A stretch of 62,500 nt of DNA from Nemertoderma westbladi (taxonomy: Eukaryota; Xenacoelomorpha; Nemertodermatida; Nemertodermatidae), in NCBI GenBank assembly GCA_032718475.1, contig JAUCBJ010007597.1, positions 1 to 62,500 of the forward strand, read 5' to 3'. The notes under the pieces were generated by a model. It worked only from the letters and a program-made list of their open reading frames with translations. It ran no database searches and was not told the origin of the DNA. Both the position numbers and the translations under genes were made by a program. The first letter of the stretch is position 1, and each line of letters opens with the position of its first letter. Positions 54,201-62,500 of the stretch are shown here, piece by piece.

Positions 54201-57174
54201 TTAATCCAATCCAGCATTATAATTAGTAGTCTAGTTTAGGTGATAGCATTTATTCTTCTACCATATACTGATGGTACCAATGGAAAGCTAACCATGCAAG
54301 GATTCCAGAAATGTTGAAATATTTGAATTTGGTTGGAAAATAGCTGAGATATGGGCATTCGAATGTGGAATGTATTTGCTTCCCCTGAGGCCAATTATTC
54401 TATTTTATAAATGCATCATATTCTAGAACATTTTGTTTACCTAATATGTAGCTGGGCACCAATACATTGCCTCTTTAATCGTACTTTTACGTAGCTATTC
54501 ATTCATACATAAACAAAATGTTCTAGAATATAGTACTTACATTTATTAGAATAAATAGCCTCGCGCAGGTGCAAAGCATGCAACTTTTAAACGCTCGCTC
54601 ATATATCTTCGCCATTTTTCAATGCAATTTAGATTGTGTTATATGTTTGGAATCCTTGCATGGCCAGCTTTCCATCGGTAATAAAAATATCTCGGCCCTT
54701 TCATTGTAAAACCCAGTATCCCCACATTTTTCATTTTGAGAAAAACTCAAAAGACTTTGGACATTCTGCGATTGATGATCAGAGCTATGAAATGATCCCA
54801 AAATTTGAACCAAGTGAAGCCATTGGTTAATTAGCCAACCGATGAAAAACAGGAATTTATTTACCAGAATTTAATTATTACTCATGAAATGAGGCATTCG
54901 TTGATACTGGGTTTTGGTATGAAACTTTTTGGAGACTTAATTTTTAGAACTGTCACAAGACTTTGGACAACACATGATTGATGTTTCCATCAATGAATTT
55001 CCACAAAAACGTACCAGTACCTAGTTAAGCTATTGGTTAAACTACCCACGTAGTTAAAAATATGAATTTGTTTTCCGGATTTGAGAAATTGCTGATAAAA
55101 TGGGGCATAAGTCAGGTTTAGGCGCATACACTTTTTGGAGATACTGGGTTTTGTTATACGTAATTTTTATATGTATGTTCTATATCACAAGATAAGATAC
55201 TGGGTTTTGAAATATAAAAATGATCAAAAATGGTGAGATACACGGTTTTGGCAATTTCAAAAACCTATTTCCCCTTTTTCAAATGCTTAGAAACTTCACA
55301 GACAGACGCAGAACAGTTTCCTAATTCGAATGATATATTTGCAATGAAAGGGCCGATCATCTTTCAACATTCTAATTTCTGATATTTAGCATACTGCTAT
55401 TATCAGACGTGTGTTTGCCTGCTATGTTGTGAATAATGCCCTGAATTCGAGCCTTTATCCCCACACCCTCCCAAAAAGATTTTTCTATAAATCTTAAGGG
55501 GGGGGGGGGGGGGGGGGGGGGTCAGCCGACAGACAGACTAGATTCATTTTTTAACCAATTTCCTTTATTTTTGGCTCAATTGAAAGGGTTTCGGCTGTTC
55601 TTTAAAAGTTATCGGTTGGAATTTTTTATATTTCAGTTTTTAATGCCAATTTTTCAGATTAAAGCCAAAAATTTGTTAACATTTTGCCAAAAATTGTCAG
55701 TTATTCTGCCCTCGTGTGTTGAGTTTTCCACTCTATGGCATTTTTTTCCTATTATTCTATGGCAAAAACTTCCAACTCGTGTAAAACTCAACCACTCGGA
55801 CTGAATAGTTGAATTTCGATAAATTTAATATGAGTGAAAAAAGCGGTGTTTTCCGCTTACTTTTTGTTATCGAATAATTGTCCTTTTTCGTTGATTAATT
55901 TTAATTAATTTCGTTGATGCGTTTTTCCATTGATGCTTAGTTTACCTCACTTATTTTCACCTTCCATTCATTCTCAATGATAACTGTTTGAATTCCTGGA
56001 ATTTTATAGTTCCTAACGTATAGTAGTTGTAGCCTTAGAGTATACGGTAGTTTCCTTTCCGAAAATGAGTGGGTGTTTTGTAAAACTGCCTCGGATTTAA
56101 TGTATGTGATTCTTAGAAAATACAAGAATATCTGCATCGTATCTGTTTAGGTCAAAAACTCCTTCTTAGAACTTTAGTAACTCCACTTCGGTAAGCCATG
56201 GTTGTTACTATTTCCGATAAGGATGGTGGGTGTTTTATAAAACTGACGTAGTGCATTGCTTCAGTTTCCGTAACAACTACAACAATGACGCCTCTGTCAC
56301 TCTCAGTGGCTTTATTATCAAACGACTTGTGAGTTGCGGCATTAGAGACCTATATAAAATAAACAGGTAAAGCAGTAAAAAAAACAGGCTTACCATTTGG
56401 TTTCATTGTTTTGCGTTCTGATGTCTGTTTGGGAGAGTGGTAACAGATTTTGGTGCGATTATAGTAGGTCATTATCGGTGCAATATAGATAGGCTTTGGG
56501 TAATCCTTTGTCCAGCTGATGAGGTGTCGGAGATTACCGCGTACTGGGTCTCAGACACCGAAACGCAACCATATTTTTGATAAAATTAATTTTTTTTGTC
56601 CTAACTCTACCCCTTTTACGGCGACAAAATGTCATATATTTTCTTAAAGAATAGCCTGGCAACAATGCCGAAAAAAACAAATCTTTAATAATTCTATTAA
56701 TTACTATTAAGTATTTATTTATACATAAGCAAAATGTTCCAGAATATGGTTCCACATTTTGTGTCTTCTCTCTATATACTACAACTACACTATATAGCCC
56801 AGAAGGTGACACAGATTCATATATTGCTCTATTGTTTTATATTGGTAGCCCTCCGCCTCCAGGGTGACTGACAATGTATTCAGCATGCCGCATACATAGT
56901 AATCCTCCCTCGACTGGGTGTTTTGCATCCTAGATACATGGAGGAAGACTAGGAATGGTGCTAATTATATTAATTTATTTAATAATCATATCGTCTGTCT
57001 TTTTATTTTTAGAATTTTCAACATCGTGATTGGCTCAAGTTTTAGCTGCTGCTTTACAGCTGTTAGCTATTAACTCATTTTGCTCCAATAATTAATTTAT
57101 TTCGTTTTATTTTTAGCCCCTTGGATAATAATACAAAGCCAATCAACAACGTAACCCAAGGAAACGGTAACTAA
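33049..57174 (+). CDS. KANSL1: KANSL1 ortholog (NSL complex scaffold), C-terminal part, spliced
   Basis: Seven exons (33,049-33,259; 33,462-33,628; 38,157-38,299; 40,971-41,309; 53,639-53,857; 54,012-54,184; 57,117-57,174) join in phase to ~435 residues ending at a stop. KANSL1 is the nuclear scaffold of the NSL complex; its PEHE domain binds and activates the histone H4 acetyltransferase MOF/KAT8. Family marks are KRRRLVR (exon 1), a CVIC cysteine cluster and RLSLLDRTYHPTLSF (exon 2), SSYDIDNIVIP and YKEIATPQFR (exon 4), EDVSDSVYTARH with an acidic/aromatic helix (exon 5) and RCFPLA (exon 6). The known N-terminal half is missing, presumably in unrecognised upstream exons. Introns 2 and 4 are mostly satellite DNA. 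The paralogue KANSL1L cannot be excluded from motifs alone. Confidence 0.8.
33462..33628 (+). CDS. KANSL1: KANSL1 exon with cysteine cluster
   Basis: Acceptor TTTTCCTAG|G, donor CACACAG|GTAGGT, phases 2 in and 1 out. It encodes CHC and CVIC cysteines, possibly zinc-binding, then LSLLDRTYHPTLSF, a conserved KANSL1 stretch. A 24-G tract starts 14 bases into the following intron. Confidence 0.75.
33642..33862. repeat. Dispersed repeat with a 24-G tract (copy 2)
   Basis: G residues at 33,642-33,665 are followed by GACGCAATG and, near the end, GTTTAGTTTATTGTTTTGGTTA and ACTGTAACCTTG, matching the copy at 16,879-17,045. It fills the space between the exon 2 donor and satellite array 2. Confidence 0.6.
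33866..38156 (+). repeat. Satellite, ~43-bp unit carrying a 3' splice site (array 2)
   Basis: About 100 tandem units, mostly 43 bp with 46-bp variants. Each has GTCACCTAATGTTGTG, then TTCCTCTCTCTAG, then ATAAACTAACCCAG. That is a branchpoint-like CTAAC, a pyrimidine tract and AG. The last unit is the real acceptor of the exon at 38,157, and the ATAAAC after each AG equals the exon's first six bases. Common variants are CCTTTCCCTGG, AAATGTTGCG and TTATGTTATTCC. A 912-bp block is duplicated in tandem: marker variants at 33,941, 34,044 and 34,071 recur at 34,853, 34,956 and 34,983. Confidence 0.95.
38157..38299 (+). CDS. KANSL1: KANSL1 exon directly after satellite array 2
   Basis: Acceptor CTCTTATAG|ATAAACC, donor AAAG|GTAAGT. 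Starting in the phase left by the previous exon it reads DKPQHIEFEHQLRKGDW and a basic C-terminal helix ending RKNRLLK, phase 0. Its first six bases are the same as the six bases after the AG in every unit of the preceding satellite. Confidence 0.75.
39292..40304 (-). mobile_element. 5'-truncated RTE-like LINE inside a SINE (copy D)
   Basis: Flanked by a 12-bp target-site duplication, ACAGTTTTTGCA, at 39,280-39,291 and 40,305-40,316. Read on the minus strand it begins inside the reverse transcriptase just before GVLQGDTL and ends in a (TAG)n tail. Classic 5' truncation during target-primed reverse transcription. The 5' junction carries a small tandem duplication of CACTTCAAATAA. Confidence 0.85.
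39331..40270 (-). pseudogene. LINE reverse transcriptase, C-terminal half
   Basis: The frame is open from the GVLQGDTLAPFLF motif through FADD to the normal stop and nearly identical to the complete copy. It has no proper start: the frame extends to 40,455 only by running into SINE sequence. It is a dead copy through 5' truncation. Confidence 0.8.
40492..40601 (+). repeat. tRNA-derived SINE (second copy)
   Basis: CTGAATGGTTAGAGCGTCAG and AGTTCGATCCCACCTGG are A- and B-box-like RNA polymerase III elements; the tail AAAGCTGTGCCCAACAACAAA is shared with the split copy. The tRNA body does not fold cleanly, so it is not a working tRNA gene. Confidence 0.7.
40971..41309 (+). CDS. KANSL1: KANSL1 exon, start of the PEHE domain
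   Basis: Acceptor TTTCATTCTAG|AACG, donor TCCTCT|GTAAGG; 113 whole codons. A basic helical region is followed by SSYDIDNIVIP and VPQYKEIATPQFR, the best-conserved entry into the PEHE domain that docks on MOF. The donor lies at a short tandem duplication of the exon end, so a different donor nearby is possible. Confidence 0.8.
41400..41586. repeat. Long palindrome (MITE-like) in KANSL1 intron 4
   Basis: An almost perfect inverted repeat of about 90 bases per arm. The left arm starts GGCGCCCCTAAGAGGACATG and the right arm ends CATGTCCCCTTAGGGGCTCC. The centre has AGTTAGAAGACATGCTCTCT facing its complement around TGTAATT. It starts 90 bases after the exon 4 donor and ends where satellite array 3 begins. 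In RNA it would form a long hairpin. Confidence 0.85.
41591..46783 (+). repeat. Satellite, 23-bp branchpoint/pyrimidine unit, left block (array 3)
   Basis: About 225 tandem units of ACTAAC followed by TTCCCTATTCCTTCCCC. Variants include CCAAATTATT, CCTCTTTCC and CTACCCTATT. By eye the block contains no AG and almost no G on this strand. A 1,297-bp block is duplicated in tandem: the truncated unit at 43,644 recurs at 44,941 and the TTCCTGCCCC variant at 44,530 recurs at 45,827. Confidence 0.95.
46784..50284 (-). mobile_element. RTE-like LINE of a second family, inserted in array 3
   Basis: A 3.5-kb insertion interrupts the 23-bp satellite. TTCCCCACTA flanks both sides (46,774-46,783 and 50,285-50,294), although every satellite unit contains it. 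On the minus strand it starts with repeats of TCAGG and ends with a (TAG)n tail, the same termini as the first family. The proteins are clearly related but much diverged. The coding region is broken, so it is older than copies A to D. Confidence 0.9.
46799..49785 (-). pseudogene. Broken endonuclease-reverse transcriptase of the second LINE family
   Basis: Four frames on the minus strand hold the protein in order. 49,785-49,247 has the start of the endonuclease (IQEHR, CCYSPTNA) with a frameshift near 49,600 and a stop at 49,247. 49,090-48,263 has the endonuclease end (SDHRIV) and linker. 48,414-47,506 has RT motifs NYRGICLL, FVDFKKAFDS and LAGVLQGDTLAP. 47,479-46,799 has the C-terminal part (YLGSW, GHCWR). 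The FADD box lies at a frameshift near 47,540. At least three lesions make it inactive. Confidence 0.8.
50285..53637 (+). repeat. Satellite, 23-bp branchpoint/pyrimidine unit, right block (array 3)
   Basis: About 145 more units of the same satellite. No AG was seen from the LINE boundary to the authentic acceptor at 53,637-53,638. The last unit is altered: CATAAC replaces CACTAAC, and TTATTTCCCCAG supplies the AG. Candidate branch adenosines are at 53,596 and 53,618, 42 and 20 bases before the exon. Confidence 0.95.
53639..53857 (+). CDS. KANSL1: KANSL1 exon, core of the PEHE domain
   Basis: Acceptor TTATTTCCCCAG|GAGG, donor CAGTCAG|GTGAGT; 73 whole codons. EDVSDSVYTARH and EEHHRFSRWQDQ form the acidic and aromatic PEHE helix; the rest is Ser/Thr/Pro-rich. 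The exon directly follows 3.35 kb of pyrimidine-rich satellite. Confidence 0.8.
54012..54184 (+). CDS. KANSL1: KANSL1 exon with RCFPLA motif
   Basis: Acceptor CTATTTTCAG|GATG, donor GAAGG|GTAGGT, phase 0 in and 2 out. It encodes DDSKNRRTMAYHYRD and SYSLRCFPLAGDEL; the latter matches the conserved post-PEHE segment of vertebrate KANSL1. Intron 5 upstream is only 154 bases. Confidence 0.75.
54268..54690. repeat. Imperfect foldback element
   Basis: CAATGGAAAGCTAACCATGC followed by AAGGATTCCA at 54,278-54,310 faces TGGAATCCTTGCATGGCCAG and CTTTCCATCGGTA at 54,648-54,680. Inside it ATATTCTAGAACATTTTGTTTA at 54,418 faces AAACAAAATGTTCTAGAATATA at 54,512. The whole unit is a ~420-bp inverted repeat. 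A fragment of the inner arm recurs near 56,725. Confidence 0.6.
55498..55521. repeat. 24-G homopolymer tract
   Basis: The third long G run of the window, following AAATCTTAA. Its downstream flank (TCAGCCGACAGACAG) does not match the other two G-tract repeats. Confidence 0.8.
57117..57174 (+). CDS. KANSL1: KANSL1 terminal coding exon
   Basis: Acceptor TATTTTTAG|CCCC. In the required phase it reads PLDNNTKPINNVTQGNGN and stops. It is short and not conserved, so it is supported only by phase, acceptor and a sensible stop. A candidate ATTAAA poly(A) signal lies at 57,267-57,272. Confidence 0.55.
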
Positions 57175-57394
57175 GCAACAACGTAATCACACGGATTCCG
57201 TAACTAAGACATGCCGTACTCGGCAAGATGACGTTATGGCAAGGAGAGTCGTTGGTGCGAATGAATATTAAAACGAAGAAGAAATAACTTAGCGATATTA
57301 GTGCGTGTAGAACCCCTGCCAGACACAATAGTCCCACTGAGGACTTTAAGTCCACTCAGGTTAAAATAGTTAGTTATTTTTTTGGCATTTTACA

Positions 57395-57485
57395 AGGTGT
57401 TCTAGAACTGAAAAGCCATGTAGCCGTGTGGGACTGGCAGTCCCGAACGCGGTTTCTTGGCCTTTTAGTTCTAGAACGCCTTGTC
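57395..57485. repeat. Short inverted repeat with TTCTAGAA cores
   Basis: AAGGTGTTCTAGAACTGAAA faces TTTTAGTTCTAGAACGCCTT, enclosing GGGACTGGCAGTCCC, itself a palindrome. The whole 90-base unit can fold into a long stem. Confidence 0.7.
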
Positions 57486-57876
57486 CTTTGGTTATTTTAT
57501 TTTAGTAACCACAGAAACTAGCTACCAATGAAACCCATCATTATAACTTTAAACTCATTCCCCATTGTGCTGTTACAATAAGCCCCAGTATTTGTTGGTT
57601 AATTCTCCTGTATATATAATATAATTACCATGGCAACAAGGTTGCATTGTCCACGTCAATATGAATTGTTACTCGTTTTTTCTACTTTTTTTTTTATTGT
57701 CCGGGTGCTCCAAGGCTCATTTTATTATCCGCAATTTTAAAGCGCTAAATATTTATTAAGGGCATAAACATATTACTTTTTACTAACGTTGGTTTCATGT
57801 GTGAAAACATTTTGTATATTCGCTGTAAATGTTTTCCATTGCATATTAAATGGTTTTATAAATTTAATTAATTTTA

Positions 57877-58624
57877 CACTGAAAAAAAAACGATTTGTTG
57901 GTTTTTTTAATAAAACCAAGAGTTTCTTTTATTAAACCTGGGATTTAAATTATCAACCAATGGTTTTAAGTTATCCCATTTTATAACTTAAAAAAGACAA
58001 TAAAAGTTTAAAAAACTAATTAATTCTTATAATCGTTCTGTTATATAAAACCTCAGATTAAATTAGAAAACTGATTAGTTTTGCTTAAAATTAGATAAAA
58101 TTTAATTAATTTTAAATGTTGGAATTCTGCGCAATGAGAAAACCATTAGTTGAAAGGTTAACTTTTTTTTACATTGAGCAGAGCACTACCATAAATCCCA
58201 TTGATTTTACTTATATCGATAAATATATTTGTTAATGGCCCCTAACAACATAATCCAGTGTCTCGATCCGTATATAACATCGATGTGCCTTTGTCTTGCA
58301 TTATTAGTTTTTCGAAAATGTGGTAGTTGGATCAGAAAGTTTCGAGTTCGAATCCCACTCGAGGTATTTATACCGTCACGATAAACTAACAGTTGATAAA
58401 GTAAAACGAATGGTTTGTGCTAAAACGAAAATGACTTCTGGTTTAAACCTTTTTTGTCTTAAAAAAAACTGTTGGTGTTTACTTGGCGCATTTCTAACTC
58501 TTAGGTTACTTTCGAAACCAAATTTATTTTTCGTAAATAACCAAGAGTTATATATTCACAAAAAAAAGAATCTTTTAAATGGTTTTTTTCGGAAAAAACC
58601 AACGTACGTTTTTTTTTTCAGAGA
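57877..58624. mobile_element. MITE-like element with inverted terminal repeats
   Basis: CACTGAAAAAAAAACG and then TTGGTTTTTT at the left face AAAAAACCAACGTACG and TTTTTTTTTCAGAG at the right. Inside are further paired ACCAAGAG motifs and an isolated B-box-like GAGTTCGAATCCCAC near 58,346. No transposase is present. The target-site duplication is not clear. Confidence 0.45.
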
Positions 58625-59611
58625 TAATGGTAGGATATTAAAGTGAAACGTGGTTTGGGTCACCTAGGTATTTCTAAAAAATACAGGTTTGTTTACGACA
58701 ATAAAGTTCCAATAATATGGTCTAATGATTTTGTGGTAAATGATTTTATAAAGTGTGTCAGTATGGCTGTCTCAGGCTCACCTAATTTACTAATTACTAT
58801 ATGGAATCTAACATACCCTAGTAATTAACTCCCCTGGCTGTTGGCCCTTCTATTTGCTTATTTAATTGGCTTATTGATCTGAAAACAAAAGCAGTATTTT
58901 TTCTAAAATCCAAATATCTTTTTAAGATTTTTATTTTTGACCATTCTTTAAAAAGGAATTTATAGTCTAAGGCCTCATGTGATTGTAGTTGTTATAATCC
59001 ATTTTCTAACGACTAAAAATGTTATACATTTAATAGTTATGGTCTTTATTTACCTCACTGTTAGCATGGTAAATAAAATGCCCTGATAATAGGGGGAAAA
59101 AGTTCTACTTTTTTTCCCAACTAATAAATAATTATTATTTTTTGAACTTTTTTTATACCAAACAATTTAGTGTTATGCTATTACGGTACCATATAGTAAT
59201 TGGTAAAGTTGTTTGTAGTTTTGTTATTTTTTTGTGTTATTGTATATAAAGTCTTTCAATGATCTTTCTTTTGTTTAGAGCTCGTGTACACATAATATTA
59301 CGTATCTGCTTTATTAATAAATATAATTTGTAGAAATCACTGATTACAAACAATATTTTAATATTATCTGTAATGTTTGTTTGAAACCGTTTGACAGTTT
59401 GAAACGTGTTAACATGGGTTCTTCTGGGGACTTACGGAAAGGTATGAAAAAAAAATAAAAATAATTATAACTAAATAAACAGACTAAATAAACTTAAATA
59501 AACAGAACAGAGATAATCTATGTATCGAGTGAGCGCAGCGAGGGTGGTTTACGTAAATAAAGAAAGTCATTTAATGCTGAATAGTCTTTTTGAAAGTATA
59601 TATAAAGTGTA

Positions 59612-59682
59612 TGACGGTTTAGTTCAGATGGTTCAACAACGGCAGACCTGTAATCTATTGGCTTTAGGTTCGACCCCCGCCA
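59612..59682 (+). repeat. tRNA-like sequence (pseudogene or SINE head)
   Basis: TTTAGTTCAGATGGTT and AGGTTCGACCCCCGCC resemble A- and B-boxes of a tRNA, and GCAGACCTGTAATCT suggests an anticodon TGT (Thr). The T-stem and acceptor stem do not pair well and position 33 is C instead of T, so a working tRNA is unlikely. Confidence 0.35.
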
Positions 59683-60289
59683 TGGCCTCACTCAGCCTTT
59701 CATATAGCCTTTCAGCTTAGGTAGCTAGCTACCTATACCTTTGGGTCACCTCCGACTGTTTGCTTTGCTTGTGGAGCTAGCCACGAAGTAAGGTGAGCCG
59801 CAGCGTAGGGGTACCATTAATGAACCGTTGGTTCTGTTGTTCTGTCGCTCCCAATATTTAAAAGTTAATAACTCGATCATTTCTCGATGTAATGTAACCA
59901 TAATTGGTACACAAATAGTCTGTCAAAAATTTAAAAATTTCACAAGCCTCCAAGAAGCGAAGCTAAGTTAATTAATTAGTTAATTATTAAATAATTTTGT
60001 GCTTAAAAATTATAACACTGTAATCCACATATCCCATTGCATTATAGTTTTTTAAATATGCTGGTTGCAAAAAATGTGGTATTGAAAAATAAAAATGGAA
60101 AATGACGGAGGAGTAGTCTTTTCAGTGAAATTTTTAAAATCTGACGCAGGCCGCTAGGGGGCGCAAAAGTTTTTTTTTAATTTTTTATGTATTTTTGATG
60201 ATTCTCTTTTCGATGGTATATCGTTTTCTATGCATTTTTCAACCACATTAAAGACGCATTTAGGCCTACAGAATAAAAAAAACCGTAAG

Positions 60290-60376
60290 GGGGGCTGGCA
60301 TTGAAGATGCGGATAATCTCGCGAAAGTAATGAGGGATATGGAGTTGTGGCGGTGCAACTTTGTTGATAAGCCGTT
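60290..60376 (+). pseudogene. Small RTE-like LINE 3' fragment
   Basis: GAAGATGCGGATAATCTCGC and GAGTTGTGGCGGTGCAACTT match the last codons of copies A and C (around 870-940) with several substitutions. It ends at the GATAAGCC motif and directly adjoins another LINE fragment. Confidence 0.75.
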
Positions 60377-60429
60377 GATAAGCTCTGTATTGGGCTTGTC
60401 AATTGTGGATTTCATAGTGGTGGCAAGAT

Positions 60430-61187
60430 ACTAAATGCAAAATTTATTAATAGCCATCCGATAGAACGAACCACCTCAGAAAAAGATCTGGGAGTCACCT
60501 TCTCATCGAATATTACCTGGACCGCTCATGTAACTGAAAAATGCAGTTAAAGGAAACATGGCCTTCCAACTAATAAAACGTAACTGTGCATCAAATCTTA
60601 CCGCTCTATCGAAATTAAATATGTACAAATCTATGATTCTACCGATAATAACCTATGCATCACCATGTTGGTCTCCAAATAAACACGACCTATCACGTAT
60701 AGAGAGTCTACAACGACGTGCCACTATCTGGATACTACGAGATAATGAATCGACCTACACAGATCGGCTCAAATCACTTAACATACCCCCCCTTTCTCTC
60801 TACCTACAACTCCTAGATCTGATGACGCTGTCGAAGATTATCGCTGGAAAATGCGACATCAACTGGGAAGAACACCTCAAACTAAGCAGACCATCAAACC
60901 AAAATACTCGTTCAAATGATCGGATCTTATTTAATGTTGTGCGGCCGAAGAAATGCAAGTCAGAACAAAACTTTTGGTTCCGAGTACCTTACATTGCTAA
61001 TGTATTACCTAATCGAATCAATTTCACAAACCATGTAGGGCTTAAATCTCGTCTGATCGATTTATTTTGGAGGTACTTCATTAAACACTACTCAATTGAT
61101 ATTCCCTGTAGCTGGTCGGTGTGCTGCAGCTGCGTCTTGATGAACTGTAGAAATAATAACTCTCGTCTCGATGATTTATACCCATAG
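60430..61187 (+). pseudogene. Jockey/CR1-like LINE reverse transcriptase C-terminal fragment
   Basis: SHPIERTTSEKDLGVTFSSN is in one frame to about 60,548. KGNMAFQLIKRNC then continues in another frame to 61,187, with LPIITYASPCWSPN, IESLQRRATIWIL and SLNIPPLSLYLQLLDL. This is the usual post-palm C-terminus of jockey/CR1-type LINEs. A one-base frameshift lies near 60,545. The family differs from the RTE-like copies. Confidence 0.75.
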
Positions 61188-62500
61188 ATAACGACTTATA
61201 TTCTATAATGATTTATTTAATTAATACAAATTTTATTACACTTCACATTCATTTTAAATTTAATTCGCATATATTTTATCTCATTTCTACGAAATCAGAG
61301 ACCGACCCTTTTATTACGTATTTACTGCATCTCATTTTAAATTTAATTCGCATATATTTTATCTCATTTTTACGACATCAGAGACCGACCCTTTTATTAA
61401 TACGTATATATATATTTCATCTTATTTTAATACAAATATTTCTATCTAATTTCATATAACATCCAGTCTTCTGACCCTTTTAACTTCTTCGTTTAATCTC
61501 ATAATTAGCACGGCCTTTTTGAGACCAATTACATACAGTAATAATTTTAACTCGATGTATTTTAATGTACCTTAAATAATTATTAACTCATATTTTAAAC
61601 TAAGTAATGTATGAAATGTATGTAATGTATCTTTTATGGGGGAAACCCCATCACCATAAAATACTATAGTTAAATTGTCAATGCAGTCTTTGTTCAGTTC
61701 TAAGTTATGGTGTAAATTCATATTAATAATAATAATAATAAATAATAAACAAGCTGGCAAGCCTGGAGGGTTCACGGTCCTCCTACTTAATCAGTACAAT
61801 AATAATAACCGATACATCATTGTCGAAACGTACCCAGTATTCGGGTACCGGCTGGCGGCTGACCGGTACGTTTTCGTTCGGGTAGGCCTATGTTTCCTTT
61901 TCACTTGTTCCCATCGTAGGCGACCTCATGCTCATCCCACCACGACCACGACCACCAGTTACGAGTTGGGTAGGCGTCTACCGGCAACCGGTAAGTAATT
62001 ACGCGCCACACGACGTCATCCCGCCATCCGCCAACATTTATACCGGTACGGTAAGCCTACCACCTACCGGTTGGCTACCATCGCACCGTAGGTCTACCGC
62101 CTACGGTAGGGTACGTACCGTACAGCGGTACTCAAAGTCGTACCGGTATTGTCGTAATTGACAAATGCAGGATTAAACTGTAACCCGTTCCGGTACCGGT
62201 ACCATATGCATCTGAACGACTGGACGGTTAATCTCATAGCATAGCTGCATAGGCCTACCTGTAGTTAGTGCAAAGTCGCCTGCGAACATGGCGAAATATT
62301 ATATATAAGCCAGGCATAGCCTACCCTGCTACCTGATGGATAATAATAAACTGAAATGCTATGCCAGTCTGCCAGTCCAATGCAGTCAGAAGTACCAGTA
62401 CTTGGTACTGCCAGTTTGCTGCTATGCCAGTATGCTAGCAGGTAGTGCATAGTGCTAAGATTGTCTACCGGTACAGATGAACTACAGGCAGACAATCAGA
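61188..62500. other. Non-coding DNA, partly TACCGGTA-rich
   Basis: 61,208-61,450 has two direct copies of a ~90-base AT-rich segment (TCATTTTTACGACATCAGAG type). From about 61,830 the DNA becomes less AT-rich and full of ACCGGTAC and TACCGGT palindromes. Open frames here look random and no gene is recognised. Confidence 0.5.

Larger units (their letters stand above)
54185..57116. other. KANSL1 intron 6
   Basis: AT-rich intron with foldback sequences (separate entry), recurring ACTGGGTTTTG motifs between about 54,700 and 55,230, a 24-G tract at 55,498-55,521 and otherwise nothing recognised. The open frames here are short and look random. Confidence 0.5.
57175..60289. other. Region after KANSL1
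   Basis: Contains the KANSL1 3' UTR, a short hairpin, a MITE-like element and AT-rich DNA. A tRNA-like stretch lies at 59,612-59,682. No confident gene is seen; the frames at 58,320 and 58,643 fall inside or next to the MITE-like element and look random. Confidence 0.5.

Noticed and set aside
58320-58646. Open frame of ~108 codons in the MITE-like element
   Set aside because: Dominated by poly-Lys/Phe from A/T runs of the terminal repeat; no homology recognised.
61928-62161. Proline-rich open frame near the right end
   Set aside because: It arises from the TACCGGTA-rich composition; no start context, splice sites or family motif.

Overview
This window is nuclear DNA of an invertebrate animal. 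Genes are split by GT-AG introns, AT-rich intergenic DNA is mixed with transposon debris of several classes, and two recognisable animal genes lie on the + strand. The species cannot be fixed. An intact BEL/Pao element, RTE-like LINEs with (TAG)n tails, tRNA-derived SINEs and GGCCTA/TACCGGTA-rich non-coding DNA would suit a marine invertebrate such as a tunicate or another deuterostome, but that is inference.

Layout. 1-4,366: two RTE-like LINE copies facing each other tail to tail. 4,367-11,640: mostly non-coding, with a decayed retropepsin, a hairpin-repeat cluster, a minisatellite, a hAT transposase remnant, a decayed LINE and a decayed gag. 11,970-17,825: a three-exon class A GPCR gene (310 aa). 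Its first intron carries an intact 1,105-aa RTE-like LINE bounded by a 10-bp target-site duplication. 17,826-21,970: non-coding DNA with LINE 3' debris. 21,971-28,462: a complete BEL/Pao retrotransposon with apparently identical LTRs and one open 1,854-aa gag-pol frame. 28,466-32,850: a 54-bp satellite. 33,049-57,174: seven exons forming the C-terminal ~435 aa of a KANSL1 (NSL1) ortholog, the PEHE-domain scaffold that binds the MOF/KAT8 acetyltransferase. 57,175-62,500: foldback elements, LINE fragments and TACCGGTA-rich DNA.

The most unusual signal is in and next to the KANSL1 gene. Three unrelated satellites each carry a different splicing signal as their unit, and two of them end exactly at authentic exon junctions. 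Intron 2 is almost entirely ~100 copies of a ~43-bp unit reproducing the exon 3 acceptor plus the first six bases of exon 3. Intron 4 holds ~370 copies of a 23-bp unit made of a branchpoint-like ACTAAC plus a pyrimidine tract, with no AG until the real acceptor of exon 5. The array upstream of exon 1 is ~80 copies of a 54-bp unit centred on CAG|GTAAGT, a consensus donor that also resembles a recursive-splicing ratchet site. I know of no description of such an arrangement.

Exon assignments rest on splice phase and remembered family motifs. They were not checked by alignment or RNA data. Upstream exons of KANSL1 were not convincingly found.
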